A stretch of 64,000 nt of DNA, taken from Chitinophaga pinensis (GTDB lineage Bacteria > Bacteroidota > Bacteroidia > UKL13-3). Position numbers and translations under genes: made by a program. Each line of letters starts with the position of its first letter. Position 1 is the first letter of the stretch. Location: assembly GCA_945898275.1 (NCBI GenBank), contig CAMDHZ010000007.1, forward strand, positions 62,001 through 126,000. The letters are read 5' to 3'. The notes below the pieces were generated by a model that ran no database searches, had not been told where the DNA came from, and saw only the letters and a program-made list of their open reading frames with translations. This document shows, in pieces, positions 54,766 to 63,450 of the stretch.

Positions 54766-56811
54766 ATGAAAAAGATATTTTTACTCATGGCCCTCGTGCC
54801 ACATTTACTTGTGGCTCAGCAAAACCTTAGCATAGAAACCCTCTGGAAGTTTGGCCGCGTGAGCGATCCTAATGTTTCACCTGATGGTAACCTAGCCATT
54901 TACGGCGTTAAAACCTACGATGTAAAAGCCAATAAAGGCACTAATATCATTTATAGCAAACCCATTGCTGGTGGCGATGTCAAAGCTTTAACTGAACCTG
55001 CACAAAATGCTTTCTCGGCCCGCTTTACCCCCGATGGTACAAAGATTAGCTACCTAAGTTTGGTTGACGGTGAAGTGCAGCTCTTTGAAATGAACCTCGA
55101 TGGCAAAAGCAAAACTCAAGTGAGCAAAGTAAAAGGTGGCATCAATGGATACAAATATGCTCCTACCATGACACATGTGGCCTATGTAGCCGACATAAAA
55201 CTAGACTTAGAGGTAAAAGAAATCTACCCCGACCTAGACAAATGCAGTGGAAGAATCATAGACGAACTATACTACCGCCATTGGGATGCTTGGCATGATT
55301 ATGCTTATTCGCATTTATTTATTAGTGACTATAAAAATGGTGAATTAGTTGGCAATGCTAAAGACATTATGCTTGGCGAACGCTTTGATTGCCCAGTACC
55401 TCCACATGGAGATGATGATGCTTATTGCTGGAGTCCAGATGGGAAATTGTTGGCCTACGATTGCAAAAAACTAAATGGCACAGCAGATGCCCTTTCCACC
55501 AATACAGATATTTACTTGTATAACTTAAACCTTGGTTCAACCCAAAACATTTCTGAAGCCAATAAAGGGTATGATAAAAGTCCGCAATTTTCGCCAGATG
55601 GCAGTAAAATAGCTTGGTTAAGCATGCCAACTCCTGGCTATGAAAGCGACAGAAATACCTTGGTAATGCATGACCTAAAAGCAAACAAAGGCATACAAAA
55701 ATTAACCCATAACTTCGACTTTAGCTTGGAGAATTTTGCTTGGGCCGACAATCAAAAGGTAGTGTTTACAGCCATCATTGCCGGAACCAAACAAGTGTGT
55801 TTATATAACCCAATGCTAAGGAGTATGAGCCAAGTAGTTATTTTGAGCAATGGCAACCACGATTATGGAAGCTTCTGCTACTTTATGCATAACAAAAAGC
55901 CCATGATTTTGGCTACAAAAATGAGCATTAACATGCCTTCAGAGTTATTTCTGTTTGAACCAAACAAACATGAAGCAGCCTCGCAGTTTACTGCTGTAAA
56001 CAAAGACCTGCTTGCTCAAACCCAAATGGGCAAAGTTGAAAAACGCATGGTTAAAACTACCGACAACAAAGACATGTTGGTGTGGGTGATTTATCCTCCA
56101 AACTTTGATGCAACAAAAAAGTACCCTACCCTATTGTATTGCCAAGGTGGTCCACAAAGTACCGTGAGTCAGTTTTTTTCTTACCGTTGGAATTTCCAAT
56201 TAATGGCAGCACAAGGTTATATAGTGGTAGCCCCTAACAGACGAGGCTTACCAGGCTTTGGCTCTGAATGGAACGATGCCATTCAAGGCGATTACGGAGG
56301 CCAATGTATGAAGGATTATTTAAGCGCAATAGACGATGTTAGCAAAGAAGCCTATGTAGACAAAAATAAATTAGCGGCGGTAGGCGCAAGTTTTGGCGGA
56401 TACAGTGTGTATTGGCTTGCAGGAAACCATAACAAGCGTTTTAAATCATTTATTGCACATTGTGGCATGTTTAACATGGAAAGTTGGTATGGCAGCACAG
56501 AAGAAATGTTTTTTGCCAACAGCGATAATAAAGGTCCGTATTGGGACCAAAAAAGCAGTCCAAATAACTTTGATGCCTCACCTCATAAGTTTGTAAAAAA
56601 TTGGGACACCCCTATATTGGTTATCCATAATGAGAAAGACTACAGAGTGCCACTAAACCAAGGCATGGAAGCATTTACTGCGGCACAAGTAAAAGGAGTA
56701 AAAAGCAGGTTTTTATATTTCCCAGATGAAAACCATTGGGTGGTAAAACCACAAAACAGCATTTTATGGCAAAGGGTTTTCTTTGACTGGTTGAACCAAA
56801 CCTTGAAATAA
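54766..56811 (+). CDS. S9-family prolyl oligopeptidase-like peptidase
   Basis: 681 aa. A signal peptide (MKKIFLLMALVPHLLVAQ) puts it in the periplasm or outside. A WD40/TolB-like beta-propeller (about 25-420) precedes the alpha/beta-hydrolase domain with the nucleophile GASFGGYSVYW (Ser near 542), the Asp in HNEKDYRVP and the His in ENHWV: the triad of DPP-IV/acylaminoacyl-peptidase-like S9 enzymes. Probably trims dipeptides or oligopeptides. The SRPBCC gene follows 18 bp later, so they may share a transcript. Confidence 0.9.
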   Translation: MKKIFLLMALVPHLLVAQQNLSIETLWKFGRVSDPNVSPDGNLAIYGVKTYDVKANKGTNIIYSKPIAGGDVKALTEPAQNAFSARFTPDGTKISYLSLVDGEVQLFEMNLDGKSKTQVSKVKGGINGYKYAPTMTHVAYVADIKLDLEVKEIYPDLDKCSGRIIDELYYRHWDAWHDYAYSHLFISDYKNGELVGNAKDIMLGERFDCPVPPHGDDDAYCWSPDGKLLAYDCKKLNGTADALSTNTDIYLYNLNLGSTQNISEANKGYDKSPQFSPDGSKIAWLSMPTPGYESDRNTLVMHDLKANKGIQKLTHNFDFSLENFAWADNQKVVFTAIIAGTKQVCLYNPMLRSMSQVVILSNGNHDYGSFCYFMHNKKPMILATKMSINMPSELFLFEPNKHEAASQFTAVNKDLLAQTQMGKVEKRMVKTTDNKDMLVWVIYPPNFDATKKYPTLLYCQGGPQSTVSQFFSYRWNFQLMAAQGYIVVAPNRRGLPGFGSEWNDAIQGDYGGQCMKDYLSAIDDVSKEAYVDKNKLAAVGASFGGYSVYWLAGNHNKRFKSFIAHCGMFNMESWYGSTEEMFFANSDNKGPYWDQKSSPNNFDASPHKFVKNWDTPILVIHNEKDYRVPLNQGMEAFTAAQVKGVKSRFLYFPDENHWVVKPQNSILWQRVFFDWLNQTLK

Positions 56812-56829
56812 CATATATTCATTAATATC

Positions 56830-57246
56830 ATGGAAAAATTTAAACAAATTACCATTGAGGCACTGGTAAATGCGCCACTAGAAAAAGCTTGGGATTGCTA
56901 TACAAACTCTGAACACATTACTCAATGGAACTTTGCAGATGATTCTTGGTGTTGTCCAAGCGCAGAAAATGATTTGCGTGTAGGAGGTAAAAGTAAAGCC
57001 AGAATGGAGGCCAAAGATGGCAGCTTTGGTTTTGATTTTGAGGGAATTTATGAAGCAGTTGAAATAGAAAATTACTTATGTTATGTGCTTGCAGATGAAA
57101 GAAAAGTTAAAGTTTGGTTTGAACCAAATGAAACCTACACAAAAGTTAAAGTAGTATTTGATGCTGAAAATGAGAATCCTTTAGAACTTCAACAAGGTGG
57201 ATGGCAAGCCATCTTAAACAATTATAAAAAATACACTGAACAGTAA
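56830..57246 (+). CDS. SRPBCC/AHSA1-family protein
   Basis: 138 aa. The START-like (Bet v1) fold of the activator-of-Hsp90 group: ITIEALVNAPLEKAWDCYTNSEHITQWNFADDSWCCPSAEND with the typical VGG turn, then the strand YTKVKVVFDAEN, and GGWQAILNNYKKY near the C-terminus. Members bind a hydrophobic ligand, unknown here. An exact iterated-palindrome copy (57116-57125) is read as WFEPNE. Confidence 0.85.
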   Translation: MEKFKQITIEALVNAPLEKAWDCYTNSEHITQWNFADDSWCCPSAENDLRVGGKSKARMEAKDGSFGFDFEGIYEAVEIENYLCYVLADERKVKVWFEPNETYTKVKVVFDAENENPLELQQGGWQAILNNYKKYTEQ

Positions 57247-57258
57247 AATAGTTAAACT

Positions 57259-57296
57259 AGGTAAATGAGCACCAAGAATAAGGAGCTCATTTACCT
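57259..57296. terminator. 12-bp inverted repeat between convergent genes
   Basis: AGGTAAATGAGC and GCTCATTTACCT flank a 14-nt loop between the SRPBCC and M23 genes; the right arm overlaps the M23 stop codon. No T-run follows on either strand, so it is terminator-like at best. Confidence 0.4.
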
Positions 57297-58253
57297 GGTT
57301 CGAATATTTCTTCCGGTTTTTAATTTTGTGGTCGTTTTTATTCCATTGAGCTTACTCAACTTTTTTGCACTTAAGCCGTAGCGTTTGGCAATTTTAACAA
57401 TGGTATCGCCTTTTCTAGCCTTAACATATTTAGGAACTTTCTTAGCCTTTTGCGCCTTTAATTTAGCCGACTGTACTTCATACAAATGTTTAAAACATCC
57501 TTTATCAACCTGAAAAGTATCTGCTAAGAGAGAGCCGCTTGGAAAATGTATGATGGTTGCTGGGTCTATTTTTTCACCTTGAAACCTAACCTCAAAATGC
57601 AAATGTGGCCCCGTTGACCTTCCAGTTGAACCTGCTAAACCAATGATGTTTCCTCCTTTAACTGGTTGACCGGGATAACAAAGCAATTGTGAGAAGTGGG
57701 CATAAAGTGTCTCTAAACCATTATTGTGCCTAATGAGCACAACATAACCATAATCTGCACTGCGCTTAGCAATGCGCACCACTCCTTCAAAAGCAGCATA
57801 CACAGGGTCGCCAACCTCCATACGAATGTCGGTACCAAAATGAAATTTTTGCCTCCTACCCCAGCGTCTAAAACCAAAATTAGAAGTTACATCACCAATT
57901 GCGGGTGGATGGAAAGAGCAATCTTCATAACCAGAAAGCACCAAGTTAATGGTGTCTTCCATAGTTTTTAAATCAACCTTATAAGGATTTATAGTAATGG
58001 TATCCCAACCCAAATAAAAACCTCTGGCTGGGGCAAACGTGGTGTCAAACCTAAAGTTTCGAGGCCTTATAAAATCCCAATAATGGTCGTTTTCAGAATA
58101 GACAATGCTGTCATATTCGTTAGACTCTTCTTCACCTTCTTCTTCTTCAAGGCCATCTTCAAAAAATTCAGTTGAATCTGGACCAATTACTACTTGCCCA
58201 TTTGCCTGATGAAAACCAACCCATAAAAAAAAACCTATAATTAATTTCTTCAA
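57291..58253 (-). CDS. M23 endopeptidase with C-terminal LysM domain
   Basis: 320 aa. Signal peptide to about residue 20 (GFHQANGQ), an acidic stretch (FFEDGLEEEEGEEES), then the LytM/M23 zinc peptidase with HFGTD (His138, Asp142) and HLHFEV (His217, His219), and a LysM peptidoglycan-binding module near the end (KYVKARKGDTIVKIAKRYGLSAKKLSKLN). Likely cuts peptide cross-links during growth or division, with LysM targeting the wall. Starts 17 bp after ribF. Confidence 0.92.
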   Translation of the reverse strand: MKKLIIGFFLWVGFHQANGQVVIGPDSTEFFEDGLEEEEGEEESNEYDSIVYSENDHYWDFIRPRNFRFDTTFAPARGFYLGWDTITINPYKVDLKTMEDTINLVLSGYEDCSFHPPAIGDVTSNFGFRRWGRRQKFHFGTDIRMEVGDPVYAAFEGVVRIAKRSADYGYVVLIRHNNGLETLYAHFSQLLCYPGQPVKGGNIIGLAGSTGRSTGPHLHFEVRFQGEKIDPATIIHFPSGSLLADTFQVDKGCFKHLYEVQSAKLKAQKAKKVPKYVKARKGDTIVKIAKRYGLSAKKLSKLNGIKTTTKLKTGRNIRTR

Positions 58254-58270
58254 AATACTTTTTCGTTTGT

Positions 58271-59206
58271 TTAAGTGCTTTTCGAAAGTGCACTTAGTGC
58301 TTGCAATTTATCATAATGTAATTGAGTTTTTAGTTCCTCTATGCCAGAAAAGTTCTGTTCTTCCCTTAGCTTTTCCACAAATGCTACCCGTATGTTTTGA
58401 TAGTAAATGTCTTCATTGAAATCAAATATGTTGATTTCTATACTTCTTCCTTTTCCTGGGATGGTTGGATTAAGTCCAATATTTAACATTCCGCCATAGA
58501 TTTTACCATCAACTTCTGCTTTTGCGGCATATACTCCGTCTGCTGGCAATAACTTTAAAGAATTTACGGGTTCAAGATTAGCAGTAGGATATCCTATGGT
58601 TCTACCCAACTTTCTACCATCAACAACCCTACCTTCGAAACTGTAGGCCTTACTTAAATAACGCGATGCCAATTGAACATCTCCAATTTTAATTGCCTCT
58701 CTTATTTTTGTAGAACTCACTGCTACATGATCAACATCCTGTTCTGGAATTTCGAATACCTCAAAACCATAAGCAGGACCATATAGCTTTAAGTGTTCAA
58801 AACTACCTTCTCGATTCTTTCCAAATCTATGATTATAACCAATCACCAAGCATTTGGTTCCAATTTTATCAACAATAATATCTCTGATAAATTCTAAAGA
58901 ACTTAACCTTGAAAAGTCTTTTGTAAATGGCAAAATCAACAAATGATCGATTCCTTGGTCTTTAAGAAGTTCTATTTTTTCATCTAAAGTTGACAGTAAT
59001 TGTAAACCATGATCCTCCGGAAATAAAACCATTCGAGGATGCGGCTCATAAGTTATCACAACTGTTTCACCTTGCTTTTCTTTGGCAAGATTCTTTAAAT
59101 AATTTAAAATTACTTGATGAGCAACATGCACTCCATCAAAAGTGCCCTGCGTTACAATCGCACAGGATAGTTTTTTAAAATCAGCTAAGCTACGGTAAAC
59201 CTTCAT
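58271..59206 (-). CDS. ribF: Bifunctional riboflavin kinase/FMN adenylyltransferase
   Basis: 311 aa. It converts riboflavin to FMN and FAD. The N-terminal nucleotidyltransferase has TQGTFDGVHVAHQVIL (HIGH-like) and GYNHRFGKNREGS; the C-terminal flavokinase has GRTIGYPTANL and the GVYAAKAEVDGKIYGGMLNIG strand. Standard length. Its source of riboflavin (ribE) is far upstream at 4 kb, not linked. Confidence 0.95.
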   Translation of the reverse strand: MKVYRSLADFKKLSCAIVTQGTFDGVHVAHQVILNYLKNLAKEKQGETVVITYEPHPRMVLFPEDHGLQLLSTLDEKIELLKDQGIDHLLILPFTKDFSRLSSLEFIRDIIVDKIGTKCLVIGYNHRFGKNREGSFEHLKLYGPAYGFEVFEIPEQDVDHVAVSSTKIREAIKIGDVQLASRYLSKAYSFEGRVVDGRKLGRTIGYPTANLEPVNSLKLLPADGVYAAKAEVDGKIYGGMLNIGLNPTIPGKGRSIEINIFDFNEDIYYQNIRVAFVEKLREEQNFSGIEELKTQLHYDKLQALSALSKST

Positions 59207-59253
59207 CTATGGTTCGAAATTAACAAAAGCTTGAACCTAAAAAAATAAGGGAT

Positions 59254-59291
59254 AAAAAAAGGGCCTTCTGGTTTCCCAAGAAGACCCTTTT
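59254..59291 (-). terminator. Intrinsic terminator of hsp20
   Basis: AAAGGG-x-CTTCT pairs with AGAAG-x-CCCTTT; the central x position is a G-U wobble only in minus-strand RNA, and a 7-base T-run follows on that strand, so the direction is certain. It separates hsp20 from ribF. Confidence 0.88.
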
Positions 59292-59322
59292 AACCTATGA
59301 AAACTCAAGCTACCCTGCTTGT

Positions 59323-59772
59323 TTAATTAATAACGACATTGGTTTTGTTTTGTTTTACTTCCGCTTTCGGAATCTCCACCAATAAAATACCGTCAGTATA
59401 TGAAGCTGCTATTTTTGAGGCATCTACATTTTCTGGAAGCGTAAAACTTCTAGAAAATTTACCATAAAAATTTTCAACCATATGGAATTTGTCCTCCTTG
59501 TTTTCATTTTTCATCTTGCGCTCACCACTAATAGAAAGCACAGACTTTTCAATCTCAATTGCAATTTCTTCTTTCTTAATTCCTGGTAAGGCAACATGAA
59601 CCTCAAATGATTTTTCAGTTTCTTTTACATCCGTTCTTGGTGTAAAGAATACATTGCGTTCAAACTTTCCTAAATTTTCATTGAATAAAGAATCAAAAAT
59701 TGAGTTTGCTTCTTTTGGCCAAAATCCTTCCTTGAAGAATTCACGGGCTGGGTTAAATTTTACGAGGGTCAT
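59323..59772 (-). CDS. Hsp20/alpha-crystallin small heat-shock protein
   Basis: 149 aa from ATG 59772 (MTLVKFNPAREFF); an in-frame extension to 59874 adds unrelated sequence. The alpha-crystallin domain runs from about 45 to 149: FFTPRTDVKETEKSFEVHVALPGIKKEEIAIEIEKSVLSISGER to ASYTDGILLVEIPKAEVK. It binds unfolded proteins without ATP. It stands alone with its own terminator. A -24/-12-like sequence lies upstream (59800-59815). Confidence 0.93.
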   Translation of the reverse strand: MTLVKFNPAREFFKEGFWPKEANSIFDSLFNENLGKFERNVFFTPRTDVKETEKSFEVHVALPGIKKEEIAIEIEKSVLSISGERKMKNENKEDKFHMVENFYGKFSRSFTLPENVDASKIAASYTDGILLVEIPKAEVKQNKTNVVIN

Positions 59773-59799
59773 TGTTTTAAATTTGATTTCTCTCTTTCG

Positions 59800-59815
59800 A
59801 ACAATGCTTGTACCA
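59800..59815 (-). promoter_or_regulatory. Possible sigma-54-like promoter of hsp20
   Basis: Minus strand TGGTACAAGCATTGTT fits TGGYACR-N4-TTGCW with one mismatch. It lies about 28 bp upstream of the ATG, a workable distance. No good TTG/TAnnTTTG pair is visible in this region. Speculative. Confidence 0.28.
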
Positions 59816-59858
59816 CTTGAAAAAACAAGACAATATGACTTAAAACCAGCTAAATCTA

Positions 59859-59868
59859 GGTTCAAACC
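59859..59868 (-). repeat. Iterated palindrome GGTTCAAACC upstream of hsp20
   Basis: Exact copy 87 bp upstream of the hsp20 ATG, in minus-strand context TTTGGTTTGAACCTA. Confidence 0.75.
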
Positions 59869-59877
59869 AAACAAATA

Positions 59878-59894
59878 AAAGACATTTTGTCTTT
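59878..59894 (-). terminator. Hairpin after the TPR/CsgG-like lipoprotein gene
   Basis: AAAGACA-TTT-TGTCTTT lies 11 bp past the stop codon of the lipoprotein gene (minus strand) and is followed there by TATTTGTTTGG. The 7-bp stem is AT-rich, so this is tentative. Confidence 0.4.
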
Positions 59895-59904
59895 AAACTG
59901 CTGA

Positions 59905-61272
59905 TTATTTGTCTATATATAAGATTATATCTGCATTAAGCTTTTCTGCAATGGACCGACAAATCTCATGAGTCATTTCTTCTTTACTTGTGATAAATCG
60001 CTTAACCTGATTAAACTGCTCTCTAAACTCGGTTGGTTTTGGAGGCAATTGGTTGTTCTTAGGAAGTTCAGGATAAAGTGCATTTACATTTCCATTGTAC
60101 TTTGAATTATGAAATTCATCAATTCTTTCCTCACTAATAACTTCACTGGCTACCACTTGGCCTGTTTGTGTGGAAACCAATTGATAAAAAACCCTGTAGT
60201 ATAATTTTCGTTTCTGGAAAGTATCGGCATATTTTACCTTTTTGAACCTAGTAACAGATTGCGGAAAACTTGACGTTGGCAAAGTAATCGTTTCGGTAAA
60301 GGCTTCAAATGCCACAATTGAATCGGTAATAGGACCTATATCTTCATAAACCAAATCTGAAATGGCTGTCATTAATACATATTTAAGTCCGATTAAAAGA
60401 CCAGCTTTTGCAGCACTTTCTGGGTCAACTAAGCCGCTCATACCTAATTGTTGTTCGCGCAACATGGCCTCTAATGCACTGCGGTCAATAACCTTTAAAA
60501 ATGGATTCTTATTTTTAACCAAGGTTGCAATCAACTGCTGGTAAAGTTTTTGGTCGAACCCAATGCTTTGCGTTTGATTTTGAACTGGCAAAACGCCCAA
60601 ACCAACAGCACCCTTGCGCAAGGTTTCTTCCTTCAAAAATTTTGTATTCTTGTAGTTTATATCTACTGCTAAAACTTTGTCAAAATCACCTAAAGCTTCT
60701 TTATAATTTTCGGCGGTCAAATACTTTGTTCCTCTTTGGTATAATGGCTCTGCAATGCTTTTTATACGCAATACTGTTACGTCCTTATAAGTTGAATCTG
60801 CGTTTGCTATTTTATTAAAAATCAGTTCTGCCTTTTCGTATTTGTTTTCCTTCATTAAGAGAAGGCCTTCCTCATATTTTTTTGTGATATATGCATTTTT
60901 AATTTCTTCATAAACATCATCGTATAAATTGGTCCACTCGAGTGTTACACCAACTTTTTGACATCTATTAAAATACTTCTTACAAGCTAAATATTGGTTA
61001 ACAGATTCTTCCTCCGCATTGGCAACAACGTATTTTCCAAATTCACCAAATTTACGTTGCAAAACAATATCGCCATGTTCTTTCAAACCTTTCAAGGCTG
61101 TTGGATCTGACGGCTTCACCAATAAAGCATTGTAGTATAAATTTGCAGCAGCAGCATGGTCGCCTGCCAATGCAGCAGCATTTGCGTCCTTTATAAATTT
61201 TTTGGAAGGGTTGCAGGAAGCAATAATTATGAATACACAGGCTAAACCAATTATTAAATTACTTCTCTTCAT
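59905..61272 (-). CDS. TPR lipoprotein with CsgG-like C-terminal domain
   Basis: 455 aa. A lipoprotein signal peptide ends IIIASC. Residues about 25-215 hold TPR-like helical repeats (AALAGDHAAAANLYYNALLVKPSDPTAL, LLMKENKYEKAELIFNKIANADSTYKDV, YLTAENYKEALGDFDKVLAVDINYKN). The C-terminal half has features of CsgG/FlgO-like outer-membrane assembly proteins (VGLGVLPVQNQTQ and LKVIDRSALEAMLREQQLGMSG...AGLLIGLKYVLMTAISDL). Probably an outer-membrane lipoprotein in surface assembly or stress sensing. It starts 1 bp after the argS stop, so the two are coupled. Confidence 0.75.
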   Translation of the reverse strand: MKRSNLIIGLACVFIIIASCNPSKKFIKDANAAALAGDHAAAANLYYNALLVKPSDPTALKGLKEHGDIVLQRKFGEFGKYVVANAEEESVNQYLACKKYFNRCQKVGVTLEWTNLYDDVYEEIKNAYITKKYEEGLLLMKENKYEKAELIFNKIANADSTYKDVTVLRIKSIAEPLYQRGTKYLTAENYKEALGDFDKVLAVDINYKNTKFLKEETLRKGAVGLGVLPVQNQTQSIGFDQKLYQQLIATLVKNKNPFLKVIDRSALEAMLREQQLGMSGLVDPESAAKAGLLIGLKYVLMTAISDLVYEDIGPITDSIVAFEAFTETITLPTSSFPQSVTRFKKVKYADTFQKRKLYYRVFYQLVSTQTGQVVASEVISEERIDEFHNSKYNGNVNALYPELPKNNQLPPKPTEFREQFNQVKRFITSKEEMTHEICRSIAEKLNADIILYIDK

Positions 61273-61273
61273 G

Positions 61274-63055
61274 TTACATTTTTTCTGGAACCGAAATTCC
61301 TAATAGGCCAAAACCAGATTGTATTACTTGAGCCGTAAGTTTGCAAGTTAAAATTCTTAAGGCTCGTTGGTCTAAGTTACTTTCGTTGAGCACTTGATGG
61401 TCGTGATAAAAACTGCTATATGCTTTTGCTAAGTCAAAAACATAATTGCAAATTACACCAGGACTTAAATCCCTTCCAGCTTCTTTAATTACCAATAGAT
61501 ATTGATACAATTTAACAAGCAAGTTTTTTTCAATTTTACTCAATTGAACCTTAGAACTATCAAAAGACAAAGCATTAATCTCACCAGCATTTCTTAGGAT
61601 AGATTTAATTCGAGCATGAGTATATTGAATAAAAGGCCCGGTATTTCCTTGAAAATCTATAGACTCGGCAGGGTTAAACATCATTTTTTTCTTTGGATCA
61701 ACCTTTAACAGAAAATATTTTAAAGCTCCCATGCCAATGGTATGATAAAGGCTCTGCAATTCTGAATCTGATTCGCCTTCCATTTTTCCTAAGGCTTTGG
61801 TAGTTTCTGCTGCGGTTTCCTCCATGGTTGCAATTAGGTCATCTGCATCTACCACCGTACCTTCCCTACTTTTCATTTTGCCTTCTGGCAATTCAACCAT
61901 ACCATAACTTAAATGAAAGATTCCATCGGCATATGGCTTATCAAGTTTTTGTGCAATTTTCTGCAACACTTTAAAATGATAATCTTGCTCGTTCCCTACC
62001 ACATAAATTGAACGATTGCAATTGAAATCATTATACTTTAATTCGGCAGTACCTAAATCTTGGGTAATGTAAACAGAGGTGCCATCGCCACGTAAAACTA
62101 GCTTTTGGTCTAATCCGTCTTCACTCAAATCAATCCAAACTGATTGATTTTCTTTTTTATAAAAAACATTTTTCTCTAAACCTTCCTGAACAATTTCCTT
62201 GCCTAACAAATAAGTATTTGACTCATAATAATATTTATCAAATTGAACCCCAAGTTTTTGATAGGTTTTTTCAAAACCGGCGTAAACCCAATTGTTCATC
62301 ATTTCCCAAACCGCAATGGTTTCAGGGTCGTTTTGTTCCCATTTAAGCAACAATTCTTGCGCTGCCAAAATGATAGGCGCATTTTTCTTGGCATCTTCTT
62401 CAGTAAGTCCAGTAGCAATTAAATCTTCGATTTCCTTTTTATAGTGCTTATCAAAAACAACATAATATTTTCCTACTAAATGATCTCCTTTTATTCCTGC
62501 AGAATTAGGTGTTTCACCATTTCCATAGCGCATCCAAGCAAGCATGCTTTTGCAGATATGAATTCCCCTATCGTTTACCAAATTACAAGTAAAAACTTTA
62601 TGACCATTTGCTTTTAGTATTTGGGCTACAGAAAACCCCAAAAGGTTATTTCTAATATGCCCTAGGTGCAAAGGTTTATTGGTGTTTGGCGATGAATATT
62701 CAACTAAAACTGACTCTTTAGTATTTGGTTCAGCCAACCCAAAACTTTGATTGCTTGCTTCTTTTGCAATAAAACCTAACCAAAATTGTTCCTTAACAAT
62801 TAGGTTCAAAAATCCCTTTATAACATTAAAAGAGGCAAATAATTCGGTTTGAACCAAGAGTTCATTTCCAATATCGTTGGCTGTTTGTTCTGGATTTTTT
62901 CTTGAGATCTTGAGGTAAGGGAATACTACAAAAGTAAAATCACCTTCAAAGTCATCAGAGGTTTGTTCTATAGAAATATCCTGAGCACTTAGGTTTGTGC
63001 CATATAACTTTTGTAAGGATAAGGAAAGTTGTTCTTTGATTAAATCTTGTACCAT
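61274..63055 (-). CDS. argS: Arginyl-tRNA synthetase
   Basis: 593 aa class I synthetase. The HIGH motif appears as SSPNTNKPLHLGHIRNN and the ArgRS form of KMSKS as GKMKSREGTVVDADDL. The N-terminal Add1 domain (MVQDLIKEQLSLSLQKLYG...) and the C-terminal helical anticodon-binding domain (LVKLYQYLLVIKEAGRDLSPGVICNYVFDLAKAYSSFY) are complete. A palindrome copy (62846-62855) is read as LVQTEL. Confidence 0.97.
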   Translation of the reverse strand: MVQDLIKEQLSLSLQKLYGTNLSAQDISIEQTSDDFEGDFTFVVFPYLKISRKNPEQTANDIGNELLVQTELFASFNVIKGFLNLIVKEQFWLGFIAKEASNQSFGLAEPNTKESVLVEYSSPNTNKPLHLGHIRNNLLGFSVAQILKANGHKVFTCNLVNDRGIHICKSMLAWMRYGNGETPNSAGIKGDHLVGKYYVVFDKHYKKEIEDLIATGLTEEDAKKNAPIILAAQELLLKWEQNDPETIAVWEMMNNWVYAGFEKTYQKLGVQFDKYYYESNTYLLGKEIVQEGLEKNVFYKKENQSVWIDLSEDGLDQKLVLRGDGTSVYITQDLGTAELKYNDFNCNRSIYVVGNEQDYHFKVLQKIAQKLDKPYADGIFHLSYGMVELPEGKMKSREGTVVDADDLIATMEETAAETTKALGKMEGESDSELQSLYHTIGMGALKYFLLKVDPKKKMMFNPAESIDFQGNTGPFIQYTHARIKSILRNAGEINALSFDSSKVQLSKIEKNLLVKLYQYLLVIKEAGRDLSPGVICNYVFDLAKAYSSFYHDHQVLNESNLDQRALRILTCKLTAQVIQSGFGLLGISVPEKM

Positions 63056-63091
63056 TGTTGCAAAAAAGAACTGCGAATATAACCAAAGAAA

Positions 63092-63130
63092 ATAAAAGAG
63101 GCCGACACTTAATGGTGCCGGCCTCTTTTA
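63092..63130 (-). terminator. Intrinsic terminator downstream of the anti-sigma-like gene
   Basis: An AAAAGAGGCCG / CGGCCTCTTTT stem with an inner CAC/GTG continuation; the one mismatch on the plus strand is a G-U wobble in minus-strand RNA. It ends the minus-strand gene at 63132 and separates it from argS. Confidence 0.85.
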
Positions 63131-63131
63131 T

Positions 63132-63374
63132 CTAAACCTTTTCAGTTGACGTTTCCGATACAGTTTTGGAATATTCCATCACCAAATCTATACTGGTTTT
63201 GGAAGGTTCCTCTTCTAATTGTGCAATTAAACCAATAGCAGATTTAAGGTTATTGAGTTTAGTTTGCAAGTCTGTGTTTACTGCTAATTCCCTTTCAATG
63301 GCCTGTGAATCTTCTTGAGATAATTCACCATAAAAATACAATAGCAATTCGTTTTCTGTGTAAATTTGAAGCAT
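63132..63374 (-). CDS. Small acidic protein resembling anti-sigma N-terminal domains without zinc ligands
   Basis: 80 aa from ATG 63374 (starts at 63380 and 63395 are also possible). TENELLLYFYGELSQEDSQAIERELAVNTDLQTKLNNLKSAI has the shape of anti-sigma N-terminal helices (LLLYLYGEL...EIExHLxxxPxxxxxL), but the Cys/His zinc ligands are absent. No membrane helix. A Ser/Thr-rich tail follows. No sigma factor gene is visible in the window, though the gene upstream of the edge is unknown. Its own terminator follows. Confidence 0.55.
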   Translation of the reverse strand: MLQIYTENELLLYFYGELSQEDSQAIERELAVNTDLQTKLNNLKSAIGLIAQLEEEPSKTSIDLVMEYSKTVSETSTEKV

Positions 63375-63450
63375 AAGCATGTGTTTAATGAACAACTAAA
63401 AAACGCATGATTAGCCTCAAATATTTTATACGAAAGCAAAACCCAAGACT

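Noticed and set aside
59773..59874. Longer N-terminus of hsp20
   Set aside because: The extra 34 residues do not resemble Hsp20 proteins and cover the promoter region and a palindrome copy.
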